A DNA stretch of 64,000 nt from Acinetobacter baumannii (GCF_016508585.1 NZ_JADVOP010000009.1:62001-126000), one strand, 5' to 3'. Shown: positions 45,061-55,588, numbered from the stretch's first letter. Made by a program: numbers and translations. The notes: generated by a model not told the origin, from the sequence alone.

Positions 45061-45849
45061 ATGATGTATAAAAAAGCTTTGTTTTTAATAATGGTGCTGA
45101 CTACTCAATTGAGTGGTTGTACGGCGATTTTATGGAACAACAGTGATTCAGGTACTTTAGCCACGGGCAAAGTGGTTTCAACTCATGCTGATAGAGTGAC
45201 TGTAGATCAAGATCAAATTGTTGGCTTTGCCTATTTAAAAGAAGATTCCACCTCAAAAAACAATGCTGATATAAAAAATCTGGATACGTCTTTAATTGTA
45301 ATTGGACAAAAATATGCCTATATGATTGATATCGGGAATCAGCAAATTCTAGAGACCATACAATCTGATTTAGACCCAACGTATTGGCGGATTAGACCTG
45401 TTCGTTCGAGTGAAAACTATTTTGGATTATCTTTATTGCCTCAAATCGACGACGATAAGCATTTACAACAGCTTAAATTCAGTGCCGATATTGAATTGTA
45501 TTATGCTAAAGACAAATTAACCCAAAATGAGCAGCAGCAATTATCTCGGTTGAGCTTGAGTCAGTATGAATATGGTCAGGAAAACTCAGCGTTCTATCGC
45601 AGAAAAATTGGATTGGTGGGGCATATTGTGGGTCTGAATGCTGAAATGAACAAAATGAAATTTCAGCACTTTAGCCAAAATTATCCGATCGAGATCTATA
45701 CAAGCGGTAAAACGCATTATTCTCTACATACGAAAACACTTTTACAGAAGGTGGCACTCACTCCTGTGATTTTAGCGGGGGATATTGTGGCAATCCCGCT
45801 TTATTTGCTTTTCAATATCGGAACGACAATCAAAAATATTGTCCATTAA
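45061..45849 (+). CDS. Hypothetical lipoprotein
   Basis: A 262-residue product with a lipoprotein signal peptide: basic start, hydrophobic segment, and LSGC lipobox (Cys20). The rest is soluble with a hydrophobic C-terminal stretch (about 238-256) that could contact the membrane. I chose the ATG at 45061, after AAGG, over an in-frame opening at 45010. No family recognised. Convergent with the SRPBCC-like gene downstream. Confidence 0.65.
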   Translation: MMYKKALFLIMVLTTQLSGCTAILWNNSDSGTLATGKVVSTHADRVTVDQDQIVGFAYLKEDSTSKNNADIKNLDTSLIVIGQKYAYMIDIGNQQILETIQSDLDPTYWRIRPVRSSENYFGLSLLPQIDDDKHLQQLKFSADIELYYAKDKLTQNEQQQLSRLSLSQYEYGQENSAFYRRKIGLVGHIVGLNAEMNKMKFQHFSQNYPIEIYTSGKTHYSLHTKTLLQKVALTPVILAGDIVAIPLYLLFNIGTTIKNIVH

Positions 45850-45872
45850 TAGCATTTTTACAACAGCATCGA

Positions 45873-47165
45873 CTACTTTACTTTTTGAGCAAAAATGGCA
45901 TTTGCACCAAGAGCAGGTAACATTTCGTGATAGGGCAAGCTACGTGCCGCTTTGAGTAAAAATGGTGCTTTTTCATCGACTTTGATGGTTGTGGTCATTT
46001 TCAACAAGGTATCATTGCCTTGTGGTAAAAACTGAATCTGACCCTTGAGATAGCGTAAATCACCGCCATTGGCATAAAAGTTATTTTCAGTGACTTTGGG
46101 ATAGCTGAAATGCATTTTAAAATCAAATGGAATACTGATTACACCTAGCCCCACACTGACTTTAAATTCTGCATCTTGTCCTGAATCAGTATTGAGGGTG
46201 GTCTTAATATTTTTAATTTGTCTTGGAAAGATTTCTTTGTAGGACATTGGTTGTGTCCAATGCTGTAGTTGTTGTGGGGTTGCATTTAAATATTGATAAG
46301 TGGCGGTAAAGCGGAGAACTTCACGACCATGTGTATAAGGAACAGTGACAGGATTTAAGACAAGACTCACAGGCTGTTGAGCATTGGCACTGACTTGAAC
46401 AATTTTATTGATTTGAGCTGTATTCAATTGTGGACTTGGCAGTTGTCCCGCGTTTAATGCAGTTATTTTTTTCGTTGAAAATTTATTTTTCAATGCTTCC
46501 AGTACAAAGGCACTTGAGCCATTTGGAACAGCAAGTTTGACTTCAGGAAAAGCATTTAAAATCTTCTTAAACAGAAACCCGTGTGGCTGATTTAAATCTC
46601 TCCATTGCGTCAAGGTAATTAAGGTTTTGCTGTCACCTAGACTGAACCATTCAAATTTTCCCAAAGCATAAGGGATAGGTCCATCAATCACTAATGTTGA
46701 AATACTGTTGTGTCCAATTTGATGTTGTAGTACCACATCTTCATTAAAATTTAAAACAGGAATCGGGGTAGGAATCGAAATACGGTATTTCAATTGGCTG
46801 ACCTGTCCTGTTGCTTCCAATACCTTTGCGGATTTTAAAGTGGGAAATAATCCAGCATATTGGCTGTAATTGCTCAATGTTTTGGCGACTTCTTGGCTGC
46901 TGACAGGCACCACGATTGCCGCTGAAGAAAAATGAGCAATCGGCTGTGGATTTTGAGTCAAGGTGGGTAAACTCGTTTTAATGGCGGGATGTGGATAAAG
47001 CAGAATATTGTCCTGGGCAATTGCGGCAACTTGTTGTGCATTTTGGTCAAAGGGTTTTAATGCACTTGGAATATTTTCATTCCATGTTACTAATTTTGCT
47101 GTACTATTTTGGCTTATGCCAAGTAAGATGATCAAACTGATATGCGTATAAAAAGATTTCATCAC
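45873..47165 (-). CDS. Exported protein with two SRPBCC/START-like domains
   Basis: The 430-residue product has a signal peptide over residues 1-23. Residues about 78-205 resemble a Coq10/polyketide-cyclase-like SRPBCC domain (AAIVVPVSSQEVAKTL, then YSQYAGLFPTLKSAKVLE). A second domain of similar layout seems to occupy about 260-430 (YKEIFPRQIKNIKTTL and YLKGQIQFLPQGND). This suggests a secreted lipid- or hydrophobic-ligand-binding protein with a repeated fold. Domain calls are by pattern; ligand unknown. Confidence 0.6.
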   Translation of the reverse strand: MMKSFYTHISLIILLGISQNSTAKLVTWNENIPSALKPFDQNAQQVAAIAQDNILLYPHPAIKTSLPTLTQNPQPIAHFSSAAIVVPVSSQEVAKTLSNYSQYAGLFPTLKSAKVLEATGQVSQLKYRISIPTPIPVLNFNEDVVLQHQIGHNSISTLVIDGPIPYALGKFEWFSLGDSKTLITLTQWRDLNQPHGFLFKKILNAFPEVKLAVPNGSSAFVLEALKNKFSTKKITALNAGQLPSPQLNTAQINKIVQVSANAQQPVSLVLNPVTVPYTHGREVLRFTATYQYLNATPQQLQHWTQPMSYKEIFPRQIKNIKTTLNTDSGQDAEFKVSVGLGVISIPFDFKMHFSYPKVTENNFYANGGDLRYLKGQIQFLPQGNDTLLKMTTTIKVDEKAPFLLKAARSLPYHEMLPALGANAIFAQKVK

Positions 47166-47353
47166 AATTTCCTTTTGCCTATTTTATTTTTGGTGATCTT
47201 CAATGAATTCAGACGATCTTTGTCTTATAGCTATTAAAAAGAGTTTAATTAAAAAAAATAGACCTGTTCTGTAAAACGTGACGAAAATCAGCCTTTCAAA
47301 CCTTAATCTGGTGTAATATCTGGGCATCCTAAAATATTTGTATTGAAGTCACT

Positions 47354-47854
47354 ATGTCAGACAGTAAGCCTGCATTATCTGCACGTTATTATCTTAATTT
47401 AGAAGAATCTCAAGATGGTTTTAAACTGGCAACATTTGGGAAAAAACAGATGAGCCAACTGCTTACACCTTTGGTCAGTATCGGGATCATGGTGTGGGGG
47501 ATTTATCTTGGGTTGGATGGTGTGGGTAAATACTATGTATGCTTGGGTGCTTTTTTCTTAATTCTGCAAATGTTAATGCGCTACTGGTTTTTACCGATGA
47601 TGTTTAAACGTCAGTTTATAAAATACCAATTTGGTAAGAGTGAGCAAGGCATTGAATTGTTCCAAGACTATATGGAATTATTCAGTAGTGGACGTCCGAA
47701 ACAAGTTCATCATTATTCAGATGTGCAGAAATTTGCAGAAGGCAAACTGACCTATATGATCGAATTAAAAAATCGTACTGTGGTGATTGTACCTAAACGT
47801 GCTTTTGCAACACCTACAGATCAAACGATTTTTATCAATACATTTAAGAAGTAA
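47354..47854 (+). CDS. YcxB-like membrane protein
   Basis: The 166-residue product has two hydrophobic helices near residues 34-52 and 58-76, then a soluble C-terminal part (YQFGKSEQGIELFQDYMELFSSG and VIVPKRAF) that fits the YcxB-like domain. Such proteins are membrane proteins of unknown role. It is divergent from the SRPBCC-like gene and 46 bases before the FAH hydrolase, with which it may be co-transcribed. Confidence 0.65.
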   Translation: MSDSKPALSARYYLNLEESQDGFKLATFGKKQMSQLLTPLVSIGIMVWGIYLGLDGVGKYYVCLGAFFLILQMLMRYWFLPMMFKRQFIKYQFGKSEQGIELFQDYMELFSSGRPKQVHHYSDVQKFAEGKLTYMIELKNRTVVIVPKRAFATPTDQTIFINTFKK

Positions 47855-47900
47855 CTTGAACTGAACAGTTTTTAACGGTGATCAATAAGAAGGGAATAAT

Positions 47901-48539
47901 ATGAGTACACGTCCATCTAAAATTGTCTGTGTAGGTCGTAGTTATGCAGCACATGCGGCAGAATTGGGAAATGCAATTCCAGATCGTCCAGTCTTATTCA
48001 TCAAGCCACCCAGCAGTCTGATTTCATTACAAGAGGGTATTTCTTGGAATGAAGCATGGGGAAATTGTCATCATGAGTGTGAACTGACATTACGTATAGA
48101 TCAACCCCTCAAAGGTGAGACGAATCTTGAAAAAGTTTTAGATGCAATTGGCGCTGTGACACTGGGTCTGGATTTAACGCTGCGTGATTTGCAGGATGAT
48201 TTAAAGAAAAAAGGTCAACCTTGGGAGCGGGCTAAAGCATTTGATGGTTCATGCGTATTGGCGGATTGGGTCAGTGTCGATGAGGTTAAAGACTGGTCGG
48301 CAGTAAGCTTTGAATTTGCTGTAAACGATCAGGTTCGTCAAAAAGGCGATACCTCGCTGCTGATTTTTGATATTGCTTATTTACTTGCCGATATTAATCA
48401 AGTGTTCTCTTTAGAGCCGGGTGATGTCATCATGACTGGAACGCCAGCAGGGGTTGCTGCATTGGCTTCTGGAGATCAACTTTCGATGACGTTACATGGT
48501 CAAAGTCAAGATTTTGTTTGGAAAACCTTTGTAAAATAG
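47901..48539 (+). CDS. Fumarylacetoacetate hydrolase-family protein (YcgM-like)
   Basis: The 212-residue product belongs to the FAH family of metal-dependent hydrolases and decarboxylases. KIVCVGRSYAAHAAELGN opens the domain, HHECELTLRI near 55-64 carries a metal-binding Glu pair, and GDVIMTGTPAGV near 173-184 is the C-terminal signature. It is the short single-domain form, like E. coli YcgM, which acts on acylpyruvate-type substrates. AGGG precedes the ATG. Confidence 0.85.
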   Translation: MSTRPSKIVCVGRSYAAHAAELGNAIPDRPVLFIKPPSSLISLQEGISWNEAWGNCHHECELTLRIDQPLKGETNLEKVLDAIGAVTLGLDLTLRDLQDDLKKKGQPWERAKAFDGSCVLADWVSVDEVKDWSAVSFEFAVNDQVRQKGDTSLLIFDIAYLLADINQVFSLEPGDVIMTGTPAGVAALASGDQLSMTLHGQSQDFVWKTFVK

Positions 48540-49322
48540 GTATCCCCATATTCTGGGATCGAATGGTTCGGATTAAAGGTTAATTTAATTCGTTCCTTTT
48601 CACTTTTTATAGGTTTGAACAAAAAGTTATGGTCTAATTTTTTGTCTACAACTTAACGCTTGGTGAGCGTAAGTCCATTAAATGGATGCTCATCTCTGTC
48701 TAGATTTAAGAACGCAATGAAAATAAGTAAATTTTTTTCAAATTTTTGATTCACACTACAGTTTCAAGATACTGATTTAGCATTATATTTTATTTATATT
48801 TAAATACAGACAATAAAACTCTAAACCTGTTAAAAGGGTCACTAGCCGCTCTATCTCGTTTTTTGGGTGGAATTACTACATTCGTAGCCGCCTATATAGC
48901 ATTTAAATTATTCAATGACTGGAGAAATCAGCAAAGACATCGAAACTCAATTGAATTTTCATATTTTGAGTCTAAACCTTCTTGCTGTATCGAAGCAGAT
49001 TCACTTGAGGAATTGATTGAATAAGTTTTAAATCTATTCTGCTATTTTCATGGTGATTTTTTTGGATGATTTCTAGGTGACCTACGCGATAGACAGCCGT
49101 AATAAAAACGAACATTTATCCTAATGTTGAAGAGTGGCAAGAAAATATGATGAAGTTTCATGCAATGGTTACAAATTTGACAGGGGAAAGAAAAAAGCGC
49201 TTAAAATTTTAAGGGACTAAAAGACCTACTTCATTCCTCATGGATGAGATTTCTTGTGACTTCCCTTCAGCTATTCGGGACACATACCAAGCTCCTTAAA
49301 ACTAGAGAATGTGGATGGGTAA
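48540..49322. other. Gene-poor stretch with decayed sequence
   Basis: About 780 bases between the FAH gene and an AraC regulator hold no intact gene. They contain the start-less membrane-protein remnant at 48776-49024 and, near 49130-49213, a frame reading WQENMMKFHAMVTNL with no credible upstream start. The rest looks like ordinary AT-rich spacer. The pattern fits an eroded accessory locus. Confidence 0.55.
48776..49024 (+). pseudogene. Remnant of a small membrane protein, no start codon
   Basis: After a stop at 48773, the frame stays open to a TAA at 49022-49024. It reads AALSRFLGGITTFVAAYIAFK, a membrane helix, then a basic WRNQQRHRN turn and an acidic tail with a CC pair. No ATG, GTG or TTG occurs before the helix in frame, so the N-terminus is lost or recoded. 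Confidence 0.4.
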
Positions 49323-50117
49323 TTATGATTTTTTCCTAAACTGATCTGGTGTGAGTACCATCCAACGTTTAAACATATTAATAAATGCAGAGGCATTGGC
49401 ATAACCTAGATCTAAAGCAATACTTTCTACAGTTTGACCTTCATTCAGCAAAGACATGGCTTTCATGACTTTGAGGCGCTGTCGCCATTCATTTAAAGAC
49501 ATTGCAAGTTCCTTTTGACTGAGCCGAGCCAAAGTACGCTCAGTCATGTTGATTCGTTTGGCTAAGCTTTCCAAGGTGCTTTGATCAGCAGGATGCGCAT
49601 GCAAGAAATCCAAAATTTGTTTTAATGCAATATGATCTGTATGTGGTAAATAACTCCCAATGAGTTCTGCGTGATGCAGTTGGTCCAATAACACCTGCAA
49701 CAGTCTTGAATATTCAGGATCAGTCTCTTGAAATACGTGTTGTTTGAGGTGCTCTAAAATTGCAGAAACCAGTGGAGATGTTAAAAGAATGCCTGCTTGC
49801 TGTGGGAGGGCATGACAAAGTGACTCATGGATATATAAGGTTGCATGTGAAACTGGGGTCCGGTTTAAACCACTGTGTTGAGTATTTGGGGGTAACCAAA
49901 CACCATAGGGCGGTGGTGTAATATAATTCATCTGATTGATGTTCACTTCCATCACCCCATTGAATGCATAAATAAACTCTCCCCAAGCATGCCCATGTTG
50001 AGGATAAATGGATTGTGCAGGGTCATACCTGAAAGTCAGCCAAAGCGGGGCAACGATTTCATCGTTGGTGGTCAGTTGAGAAAAGTGCATTGCATGGGCT
50101 GTTTTTCTTATTGCCAT
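49323..50117 (-). CDS. AraC-family regulator with cupin N-terminus, second copy type
   Basis: The 264-residue product has a cupin sensor region (PQHGHAWGEFIYAFNG near 37-52, with His-x-His) and a double helix-turn-helix ending in LDLGYANASAFINMFKRWMVLTPDQFR. It is organised like the regulator at 29502 and likewise sits divergent from an EamA transporter, 104 bases away. Likely controls that transporter; the effector is unknown. Confidence 0.85.
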   Translation of the reverse strand: MAIRKTAHAMHFSQLTTNDEIVAPLWLTFRYDPAQSIYPQHGHAWGEFIYAFNGVMEVNINQMNYITPPPYGVWLPPNTQHSGLNRTPVSHATLYIHESLCHALPQQAGILLTSPLVSAILEHLKQHVFQETDPEYSRLLQVLLDQLHHAELIGSYLPHTDHIALKQILDFLHAHPADQSTLESLAKRINMTERTLARLSQKELAMSLNEWRQRLKVMKAMSLLNEGQTVESIALDLGYANASAFINMFKRWMVLTPDQFRKKS

Positions 50118-50221
50118 GATAAATTGCCTGAATTAGAAGATGCTTTGTCTACTTTGAATTATATTCTATAAAACCGACAGGAATATAGTGTAACTATTCT
50201 CTTGAGTCCGAGTGTAATATC

Positions 50222-51178
50222 GTGGATACGCGCAAAATGCTGGATCGTAAAGCATCTGCTTTGATGGTTGGATTATGTATGATTTGGGGCTTGCAACAAG
50301 TTGTGCTCAAATTAGCAGCGACAGATATTTCACCCATGATGCAAATCGCCATTCGCTCAGGGCTTTCTGCTGTTTTAGTATATCCCTTAATACCGCGACA
50401 TAAAGGAACAACGCTCTGGTCTAAACAATATTTGTTTCCAGGTATGTGGGTTGCATTTTTATTTTCAGCTGAGTTTTTTCTTGTGGCTGAGGCACTCAGA
50501 TTTACATCCGTCTCTCATACCGTGGTTTTGCTTTATACCGCACCGATCTTTGTGGCATTGGGGCTGCATTGGAAACTTCCAGCAGAGCGACTCTCCATGC
50601 TGCAATGGTTTGGAATTGTTATTGCTTTTTTAGGCATCGTGGTCACCTTTTTAGGTCGGGAAGAAGTGCACAACACAGTTGCGCAAGCGCTCAGTTCTCA
50701 TACTCTGTTCGGTGATTTTCTTGCTTTACTTGCGGGTTTACTTTGGGCACTGACCACCATATCTTTACGTTTGACGCAGTTATCGGATGCTCATCCAACG
50801 CAGACTTTATTCTATCAATTGGTTGGTGGTTGTGTATTGCTATTGCCTTTGGCTTTTCTATTGGGGCAAGCTGAGATTCATTGGACAGGTTTGGCTATTG
50901 GAAGTCTGATTTTCCATACCATTGTGGTGTCGTTGATCAGTTTTATGTTGTGGTTTTGGCTACTTCGAAATTATCTGGCTAATCGCTTGGGGGTATTTTC
51001 TTTTCTTACCCCGATTTTGGGAATGTTGTTTGGTGTTTTATTTCTCAATGAGCAGATAGAAATGAATTTTATTTTCGGTGCAGCAATGGTCATGTTGGGT
51101 GTGATGATTGTCAGTTTACATCATTGGATAGCAAAGAAATTCTATTCTAAGGTAAAGATCAATGAGTGCTCGGAATAA
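50222..51178 (+). CDS. EamA/DMT-superfamily transporter, second
   Basis: The 318-residue product has about ten helices and two EamA domains. Early residues SALMVGLCMIWGLQQVVLKL form helix 1. The start may be GTG 50222 or ATG 50237; neither has a clear ribosome-binding site. It pairs with the AraC gene at 49323 in the same divergent layout as 29502/30441. The two transporters are clearly different in sequence, so this is a recurring arrangement rather than a recent duplication. Confidence 0.83.
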   Translation: MDTRKMLDRKASALMVGLCMIWGLQQVVLKLAATDISPMMQIAIRSGLSAVLVYPLIPRHKGTTLWSKQYLFPGMWVAFLFSAEFFLVAEALRFTSVSHTVVLLYTAPIFVALGLHWKLPAERLSMLQWFGIVIAFLGIVVTFLGREEVHNTVAQALSSHTLFGDFLALLAGLLWALTTISLRLTQLSDAHPTQTLFYQLVGGCVLLLPLAFLLGQAEIHWTGLAIGSLIFHTIVVSLISFMLWFWLLRNYLANRLGVFSFLTPILGMLFGVLFLNEQIEMNFIFGAAMVMLGVMIVSLHHWIAKKFYSKVKINECSE

Positions 51179-51269
51179 CAGTATTTGAATCGCAAAAGAC
51201 TAAGCATTTTTTATTGCCTCCGACTGATCAGTGGAATGCAAAATGCTTAGCCGCCGTTGCTTCATTCAA

Positions 51270-52514
51270 CTATTTGTCATCTAAAATAGTTGAAAGTGGA
51301 ATAGATAATTTGGCTGCCAAATATTCATCAGACTCAATCAGTGTTGGACCAATATGTTTCATCCACACATCATCATCATGCACATGTTCGACGTCTTTAC
51401 GACGCGGCAATGTATAAGGCAATGAGGTGTAGAATGACCAGAAATCTATTTCATCTAAGTTTCTGACCAACACATACTCGTTGTTGTCTGTACGCTTAAC
51501 CAAATTTTGCTGCTCTAGAAGCTGCACATAGCGAGGCCAGCGACCTATTTCCCCACGACCCAGAATATCGAGTGCTTCACTGTCTGTGACCACTTGTCCC
51601 GTTTTTTGCTTTTTATAGAATAATTCCAAAATATCTAACATCATCAGTACAGGGTGGCGTGTTTGGATTTTACCAGTATGAAAGGCAGTTAAGGCGTAAC
51701 TGATTTCAACACCCAACAAGACAATATTCCAAGATAAGAATATCCATAACAGGAAAATGGGTACTGCTGCGAATGCACCGTAAACCAAGGTATAACTGGT
51801 GAAATTGGTCATTACAAAACCAAAAAGATTTTTGAGCAATTCAAAAGCAACAGCGCCAAAGACTCCAGCGATAGCAGCCGCTTTGATTGGAACACTGCGA
51901 TTGGGAATCGTCCAATATAAAATAAAAAATCCTAAAGTGGTGAGCGCAAAAGAGATCACTGCGAATAAGGCTGTACCATCTACTTCATAACCTGCAAAAT
52001 TATTGCTGAGTACATTCATAGATGCCAATGTGGAGGAAATCACAAAGGCACTGCCCAGTAAAATTGGTCCCAAGGAAATTATGGTCCAATAGCGCATAAA
52101 GCCGATGATACCATTACGTGTTTCTTTGACACGCCAAATACGGTTAAAGACACTTTCAATACTGGTCAGCATCAATACTGTTGTGATGAATAAAAACAAC
52201 ACACCAATCACGGTTAAATTGCTTGAATTCTCAGTAAATACATTAAAGGCTTTATCAAAAGCAATACTGGTTTTAGGCAGAAAATTACTGTAAATCATCT
52301 GCTGAAGTTGCTGCCTGGCAGGTTCTAGCGCCTTGATTGATGAAATAATGACCAGAAATACCGTCAACATGGGAACAACAGCAAATAAGGTGGTATAGGT
52401 CAATGAACCGGCTTGGTCACGACAGCGATCTGCTTCAAAACGACGTATTACAAAAAGAATGAATTGAAACCAAGTTTTTTGATAGAAGGGTAATTTTTTA
52501 ATTAATTCAAACAT
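51270..52514 (-). CDS. YihY/BrkB-family membrane protein
   Basis: The 414-residue product carries the YihY/BrkB membrane domain (about residues 20-285, six helices), formerly mistaken for RNase BN. Features include RRFEADRCRDQAGSLTYTTLFAVVPML and the YGAFAAVPIFLLWIFLSW segment. A C-terminal cytoplasmic region of about 130 residues resembles a small winged-helix domain in layout. The family's function is not settled. It is divergent from the WrbA-like gene. Confidence 0.83.
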   Translation of the reverse strand: MFELIKKLPFYQKTWFQFILFVIRRFEADRCRDQAGSLTYTTLFAVVPMLTVFLVIISSIKALEPARQQLQQMIYSNFLPKTSIAFDKAFNVFTENSSNLTVIGVLFLFITTVLMLTSIESVFNRIWRVKETRNGIIGFMRYWTIISLGPILLGSAFVISSTLASMNVLSNNFAGYEVDGTALFAVISFALTTLGFFILYWTIPNRSVPIKAAAIAGVFGAVAFELLKNLFGFVMTNFTSYTLVYGAFAAVPIFLLWIFLSWNIVLLGVEISYALTAFHTGKIQTRHPVLMMLDILELFYKKQKTGQVVTDSEALDILGRGEIGRWPRYVQLLEQQNLVKRTDNNEYVLVRNLDEIDFWSFYTSLPYTLPRRKDVEHVHDDDVWMKHIGPTLIESDEYLAAKLSIPLSTILDDK

Positions 52515-52632
52515 ATATCTCTGATCTCAATTATTTTTCGGCATATCTTTCAGTTTCATTTTTTAAGCTTACCCAAAAAAGCTGAAAAATACCGTATAGT
52601 TTTATTGTCTTGGCTATGATCAACCCATACTT

Positions 52633-53226
52633 ATGCAAACTTATGTTCTCGTACTTTACTATAGTAAATATGGATCTACCAAAGAAATGGCACACCTGAT
52701 TGCCAATGGTATCGAAGCGACAGGAACTACGGTAAAAATTCGCACAGTTCCTCATCTTTCAACGGTGGTTCAAGAAGTACAACCGAGTATTCCAGAAGAA
52801 GGCGATATCTATTGTAGTTTGGAAGATTTACAAAACTGTGCAGGCTTGGCGCTGGGCTCGCCAACGCGCTTTGGCAATATGGCTTCCGAAATGAAATATT
52901 TTTGGGACCAAACCACCAGTCTTTGGTTAAATGGCGCACTGCACAATAAACCCGCTTGTGTCTTTACCTCCTCAGGCTCAATGCACGGTGGGCAGGAAAG
53001 TACATTACTGACCATGTTGCCGCCGTTATTTCATCACGGGATGATGATTTTGGGACTGACCAATGCCCATCCTGCATTATCCAACACTAAATCCGGGGGC
53101 ACACCCTATGGCGTCAGTCATGTCAGTGGACCACGCCACGACCAGAGTTTGACGACAGATGAGAAATCATTATGTACAGAGCAGGGCAAGCGTTTAGGTG
53201 AAATTGTTCAAAAGCTCAATCGATAA
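52633..53226 (+). CDS. wrbA: WrbA-like NAD(P)H:quinone oxidoreductase (flavodoxin fold)
   Basis: WrbA proteins are FMN-dependent quinone reductases. The 197-residue product has the flavodoxin phosphate loop YYSKYGSTKEMAHLI (about 9-23), then GLALGSPTRFGNMASEMKYFWDQT (about 72-95) and SSGSMHGGQESTLLTM (about 113-128), all WrbA-like. Length matches the family (about 198). It stands alone, divergent from YihY. Quinone reduction is inferred from family. Confidence 0.87.
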   Translation: MQTYVLVLYYSKYGSTKEMAHLIANGIEATGTTVKIRTVPHLSTVVQEVQPSIPEEGDIYCSLEDLQNCAGLALGSPTRFGNMASEMKYFWDQTTSLWLNGALHNKPACVFTSSGSMHGGQESTLLTMLPPLFHHGMMILGLTNAHPALSNTKSGGTPYGVSHVSGPRHDQSLTTDEKSLCTEQGKRLGEIVQKLNR

Positions 53227-53387
53227 GCAGACATGGGTTTTAATACGGCTTTGATGCTTTTATAAAATAAAGACATCAGTATAAGAGACCACGTTGTAAA
53301 TGGGCTGCATTTCATTTTAGGATCTTAGAGATTTTTGTAAGACCATGATGCTTTAGATGAAAGCATCATGTGACACCTATTATGGTT

Positions 53388-53768
53388 TTACTGTTTGATA
53401 TTAAAACGGTATTTGCATTTTTGACATTGATAGTCAAAGAAGATATTTTGATCAACAATGACACCGGCTTTCTTGCCGAAGCGATTTCCTAAAAATCCAC
53501 CAGTAATGCCTACACTGATCGCACCCACAAATGTACCGACAGTTCCGCCAACAATCACGCCCAAAGGTCCAGCGACCGTCCCGATTGCAGCACCAATTGA
53601 AGCCCCGGATGCTGCACCGCCTACCGTGCCAGCTGCTGCACCTGCTGAGGTCAGCAATACACTTCCTGCTTTACCTAAAAGCTGTTCATGATCACGTCGT
53701 GTTAAGTCTGTCGAGCCGCATTTTGGGCAAGTTACTGTTTGTTCATCAGTCATTGATTCTTTACTCAC
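53388..53768 (-). CDS. Glycine-zipper protein with flanking zinc-ribbon halves
   Basis: The 126-residue product begins and ends with Cys pairs: CPKC near residues 14-17 and CQKC near 115-118. Between them is a long Gly/Ala-rich glycine-zipper region (about 38-98) that could form a membrane hairpin. The paired cysteines could join into one zinc ribbon around the membrane insert. The start may be Met1 or Met6. No named family recognised. Confidence 0.65.
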   Translation of the reverse strand: MSKESMTDEQTVTCPKCGSTDLTRRDHEQLLGKAGSVLLTSAGAAAGTVGGAASGASIGAAIGTVAGPLGVIVGGTVGTFVGAISVGITGGFLGNRFGKKAGVIVDQNIFFDYQCQKCKYRFNIKQ

Positions 53769-53984
53769 TCAACAAAGTCCATTTTTCTTCGCTAAGTTAT
53801 AGTTAATATTTCACTCATTTTCACGACAGCTGTTTTGCTTGCTGATCATGAGACTTGATTTGATTGTAACTGAATATAATGTAGATTCTTTATATTTTAT
53901 GTGAAGACATGGGGTAGAAAAGTTTAAATATGAAGATCGGTTTAAGCGATTAAATCAAAAACTTACACGATACCAGATGATTTT

Positions 53985-54848
53985 TTATCGTGACTTAACA
54001 CGCATTAAACTCTCCTGTGTGACGCTGCATACTAATTTTCCAGCTTGCCAGATTCGCCCAAAATTCAGTCCTCTTGATTGACTCGAAACAGTAGCATCCA
54101 TGTCATACAACAGCCATTCGTCAACTCTAAAGGCAGAATGAAAATATATGCTGTGATCCAAACTTGCACTGCGGACTCCGCCATTGGCATAACTGACACC
54201 GTGCGGTCTGAGTGATGTGGTCAGCAGATTGTAGTCAGAATAATAGGCAACAATTGCTTGGTGAATCATTGGAAGATCAAATTCAGCAGGGATGTCGTGA
54301 AAAGTTTGCATATATTCGGCATAGCGGGTTTCTGATTTTATGGGTTTAAATGGATTAAATGGTTGTACCGGACATACGTTGACAAAAAACTGACGCATGA
54401 ATATATCCCGAGCAGCTTTGGGAACATCCTCACAGATCATTTGCTTCAGCTGTTGTTCTGATAGAAGTTGATCGGGTTGGGGATATTCTGGAGGATCAAT
54501 CTGATCATTCAAGCCTGTTTCGATCAGTGCAAATGAAATCATCGCTGAAAAGATCAGATGACCTGCTTGCCATGCATTCACTTGTCGCGTGGTAAAGCTT
54601 TTGCCATCTCGTAAATTTTCAACTTTAAATAAAATTGGTAAATCTGTACGACCACTGCGAATAAAGTATGCATGTAAAGAATGTGCAGGACGATCAGTGG
54701 TTTTTGAAGCAGCAATTAAAGCTTGGGCAACCAGTTGTCCTCCCATAAGGTGCGAGCCAAAGAGTGAAGTATTTTGTCCTTGAAACAAGTAGTGATCCAG
54801 TTGTTTTACATTCAGTAGATCGATGAATTCTTGGGTGAGCGATCTCAT
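53985..54848 (-). CDS. tesB: Acyl-CoA thioesterase II (TesB)
   Basis: TesB hydrolyses acyl-CoA thioesters using a double hotdog fold. The 287-residue product is the standard length (E. coli 286) and shows the GSHLMGGQLVAQAL segment near 31-44 and the C-terminal SLDHSIYFHSAFRVDEWLLYDM region near 225-246. The catalytic-type Asp lies in the latter. It is monocistronic. It fits the fatty-acid metabolism seen at 20784-23670. Confidence 0.92.
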   Translation of the reverse strand: MRSLTQEFIDLLNVKQLDHYLFQGQNTSLFGSHLMGGQLVAQALIAASKTTDRPAHSLHAYFIRSGRTDLPILFKVENLRDGKSFTTRQVNAWQAGHLIFSAMISFALIETGLNDQIDPPEYPQPDQLLSEQQLKQMICEDVPKAARDIFMRQFFVNVCPVQPFNPFKPIKSETRYAEYMQTFHDIPAEFDLPMIHQAIVAYYSDYNLLTTSLRPHGVSYANGGVRSASLDHSIYFHSAFRVDEWLLYDMDATVSSQSRGLNFGRIWQAGKLVCSVTQESLMRVKSR

Positions 54849-54944
54849 TTATCATTTGCCGGACGATGTATTTATTTGAATAATATAGAGGAAAAAAACA
54901 ATGAAATGTATGATTAAAAAGACACTGTTTAAATTTAATGAGAT

Positions 54945-54969
54945 ATAAAAAAGAGCGCATGCTGCGCTC
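54945..54969 (-). terminator. Terminator of the xpt gene
   Basis: GAGCGCA and TGCGCTC with a three-base loop lie 32 bases after the xpt stop. On the reverse strand a T-run (TTTTTT) follows. Confidence 0.87.
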
Positions 54970-55000
54970 AATTTTAAGATAAAAGCTTAAGCTGAAAGTC

Positions 55001-55588
<588 letters not shown>

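Noticed and set aside
49130..49213. Short frame reading WQENMMKFHAMV
   Set aside because: No credible start or family; listed only as part of the eroded stretch.
53458..53691. Pro-rich plus-strand frame
   Set aside because: It is the complement of the glycine-zipper region on the minus strand.
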